Assembly (NCBI GenBank): GCA_025062175.1
Contig: JANXAX010000030.1
Location: forward strand, 1 to 14,472
Length of the DNA: 14,472 bases
Source: Anaerolineae bacterium
Lineage (GTDB): Bacteria; Chloroflexota; Anaerolineae; 4572-78; NAK82
Direction: 5' to 3'
A program made the position numbers and the translations under genes. Under the pieces are notes generated by a model that saw only the letters and a program-made list of their open reading frames with translations, ran no database searches and was not told where the DNA came from. This document shows positions 12,690 through 14,472 of the stretch, one piece after another (within the stretch, counting starts at the first letter, position 1; every line of letters starts with the position of its first letter).

Positions 12690-14472
12690 ATGCGACACGC
12701 AGCACTTAAGACGGTTGCACGTTTCATCCGAAAGCTAGACAGCCTCTCCGTCCTGGCAGTAATTGTCACCGCTCTGCCGCTGACCGTGCTATTAGGGCTC
12801 TCCATCGCGGCCGTTTTCTACGTGTATCAGCAAGTAGCGGAACAGCTGGCGCTGAGCCGCAACGAGGAAGTCGCCCGCATCTCCGCCGACCGCCTTTCAG
12901 AGAATCTGGCGGGCTTCGTACGCGTGCTGACCACGCTCGCGCGTCTTGACATCGTGCGCAGCGACGACCCTGCTCAGCAGAAGAATGCCCTGGTCCAGGC
13001 ACGTGACCTGCTCCTGGATTTCGACGGAGGAGTTATCGTGCTGAACCGAGAGGGTATCTGCACAGTGACAGAACCTTACCGTCCCGACCTCTTGGGCCAG
13101 GATTTTTCGAGCCGCCCCTATTTCCAGGTGACCCGTCAGATGAAAATGGTCACTTTCTCAGACATTATGCAAGAGGAAGGTTCAGGTGAAGACATCATCG
13201 TGGTTGCCGTGCCAATCCTTTCGCGTGAGGGCGAATTTCGCGGCGTCCTCTCAGGACGCTTCTATGTGCAATTCCAACGCATCGGTGAGGAGATCCGCAA
13301 GCTCCATAGCGGTGAGGTGGGCGAGGCGTATTTGATCGACCGGAACGGCAGGGTGATCTACCACCCTAACTATGCCTTTCTGGGCGCTGATTTCAGCCGA
13401 CGTCTCTCGGTCAGCCGCTTGCTGAGCGGGAGTCGCCAAGGAGCCGTGCTCGTAGAAGATGAAGATGGTATACGACGTGTGGTGGGCTACGCCACAGTAG
13501 GCGTTACAGGCTGGGGGTTGATCGTCCAGGAACCCTGGGCCGAGGTGGTGGCACCGGCTGTGCGCTCGCTGCAACCCATTGTGATGGCGCTCGCCATCGG
13601 CATCGGGGTACTGGTGACTTTCCTGCTCATGGGGGTGCAGCGCGTAGTTGGCCCGATCACCCGGATGGCTGCGTATGCACGTTTAGTGGCCGCTGGCGAC
13701 TACACTGTTCACGTACCCTCCAGTCCGATCCGTGAGCTGCGCGACATGGCCGACGCGTTCAATGAGATGGTCGGGCAAATCGCACGCTATCAGGCAGGAT
13801 TGCGCCAGTATGTGGCAGCTATTACTCGGTCACAAGAGGAGGAGCGCCGTCGCATCGCGCGCGACTTGCACGATGACACGATTCAAGCGCTGATCGCCAT
13901 TGGGCAACGTCTGGAGCTGGCCCGTGATCTCGTGCGCGAGTCGCCCGATGAGGCAGTCGAACAGCTGCGCGAGCTGCGTAAGATGGTGACGCGCACCATC
14001 GAGTCGGTGCGCGCGTTCAGCCGTGACCTGCGCCCAACTGCACTAGAGGATTTGGGGCTGGTACCGGCACTCCAGTACTTGGTCAACACGTTGATCCAAA
14101 AAGACGGCACCGACGCTTTCTTGAATGTAGAGGGCTCTCCAGAGGGATTACCGCCCGACTTAGAGGTCACCATTTATCGCATCGTCCAAGAGGCATTGAC
14201 CAACATCCGCCGTCATGCCCAGGCGTCCCAAGTGCACGTCCATGCGCAATTCTTGCCGCATATGGTGACCATCACGGTGCGCGACAACGGCGTCGGCTTT
14301 GAGGTGCCGGATGATGTCACTGAGCTCGCCAACCGAGGCAATTATGGTCTGTTGGGATTGCGTGAGCGAGCGCAACTGTTTGGTGGTCAGGTGATCATCA
14401 CCTCGCAGCCCGGTGCGGGCACCGAAGTACAAGTCCTGTTGCCACGTCAGCTCCCTCCACCCCCTACGCGTC
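12690..14472 (+). CDS. Membrane sensor histidine kinase (dCACHE-HAMP-HisKA_3-HATPase), cut at right edge
   Basis: The frame stays open for 594 codons from ATG 12690 to the window end. A membrane span at about 19-45 is followed by an extracytoplasmic region to about 292 with two CACHE-like repeats: GGVIVLNREGICTVTEPY to VAVPILSREGEFRGVLSGRF, then GEAYLIDRNGRVIYHP to YATVGVTGWGLIVQEP. A second span (about 296-314) leads to a HAMP segment (VVGPITRMAAYARLVAAGDY). The HisKA_3 dimerisation domain has H394 in EEERRRIARDLHDD as the phosphoacceptor. The ATPase domain shows QEALTNIRRHA (N505), DNGVGF (532-537), GNYGLLGLRER and a final AGTEVQVLLP. All catalytic boxes are present. Only the far C-terminus, proline-rich PPPPTR at the edge, is missing. 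It sits 20 bases after the binding-lipoprotein gene with only a weak ribosome binding site, and should phosphorylate the response regulator encoded at 10645-11334. Confidence 0.92.
   Translation, partial: MRHAALKTVARFIRKLDSLSVLAVIVTALPLTVLLGLSIAAVFYVYQQVAEQLALSRNEEVARISADRLSENLAGFVRVLTTLARLDIVRSDDPAQQKNALVQARDLLLDFDGGVIVLNREGICTVTEPYRPDLLGQDFSSRPYFQVTRQMKMVTFSDIMQEEGSGEDIIVVAVPILSREGEFRGVLSGRFYVQFQRIGEEIRKLHSGEVGEAYLIDRNGRVIYHPNYAFLGADFSRRLSVSRLLSGSRQGAVLVEDEDGIRRVVGYATVGVTGWGLIVQEPWAEVVAPAVRSLQPIVMALAIGIGVLVTFLLMGVQRVVGPITRMAAYARLVAAGDYTVHVPSSPIRELRDMADAFNEMVGQIARYQAGLRQYVAAITRSQEEERRRIARDLHDDTIQALIAIGQRLELARDLVRESPDEAVEQLRELRKMVTRTIESVRAFSRDLRPTALEDLGLVPALQYLVNTLIQKDGTDAFLNVEGSPEGLPPDLEVTIYRIVQEALTNIRRHAQASQVHVHAQFLPHMVTITVRDNGVGFEVPDDVTELANRGNYGLLGLRERAQLFGGQVIITSQPGAGTEVQVLLPRQLPPPPTR

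Noticed and set aside
1..14472. tRNA, rRNA, CRISPR arrays, insertion sequences, integrase or toxin-antitoxin genes
   Set aside because: I looked for cloverleaf-like stretches, regularly spaced repeats, transposase motifs and small paired ORFs and found none I could support. Negative by eye only.

Overview
The window is a densely packed bacterial segment in which every well-supported gene reads on the + strand. It holds eleven complete protein genes and a twelfth, a sensor kinase, that runs off the right edge. I see no rRNA, tRNA, CRISPR array or insertion sequence. The gene mix suggests a free-living heterotrophic bacterium. My best guess is Chloroflexota (Anaerolineae-like), from the lipoprotein sugar-binding protein, the HisKA_3/NarL signalling pair and the GT4/WecG/MurJ-like cluster. 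That taxonomic call is inference, with no marker gene behind it.

Layout. Positions 1-834: a PhoU phosphate-signalling protein behind a TATAAT promoter, with a possible divergent gene start at the extreme left edge. Positions 835-1083: a non-coding gap ending in a hairpin with a U-rich tail that is superimposed on a good promoter. Positions 1084-7955: a tight seven-gene run with junctions from an 8-base overlap to a 36-base gap: dCTP deaminase, RNase Z, a Cof-type HAD phosphatase, a GT4 glycosyltransferase, a WecG/TagA-type glycosyltransferase, a MurJ/MviN-family flippase and a small alkaline-phosphatase-superfamily enzyme. The first two are housekeeping nucleotide and tRNA enzymes. The GT4-WecG-MurJ block looks like assembly and export of a lipid-linked cell-surface glycan. 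Positions 7956-10411: a 3-hydroxyacid dehydrogenase of the GarR type followed by a LarA-type nickel racemase homologue, probably handling a hydroxy acid. Positions 10412-10644: a non-coding leader with a clear promoter, repeats and a possible 26-codon upstream ORF. Positions 10645-14472: a NarL/FixJ response regulator, a sugar-type solute-binding lipoprotein and a dCACHE-HAMP-HisKA_3 histidine kinase, with almost no space between them.

The strongest candidates for something unusual are: (1) the response regulator / binding lipoprotein / kinase cassette, which has the makeup of a three-component sugar-sensing system without any transporter permease in view; (2) a MurJ homologue that appears to lack several central-cavity charged residues essential in E. 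coli MurJ and sits beside glycan transferases; (3) a GarR-LarA pair with all LarA catalytic residues but a changed residue beside the cofactor lysine; and (4) several regulatory RNA/DNA structures in the gaps, including an AGGAGGA / TCCTCCT / AGGAGGA arrangement that could mask the garR ribosome binding site.
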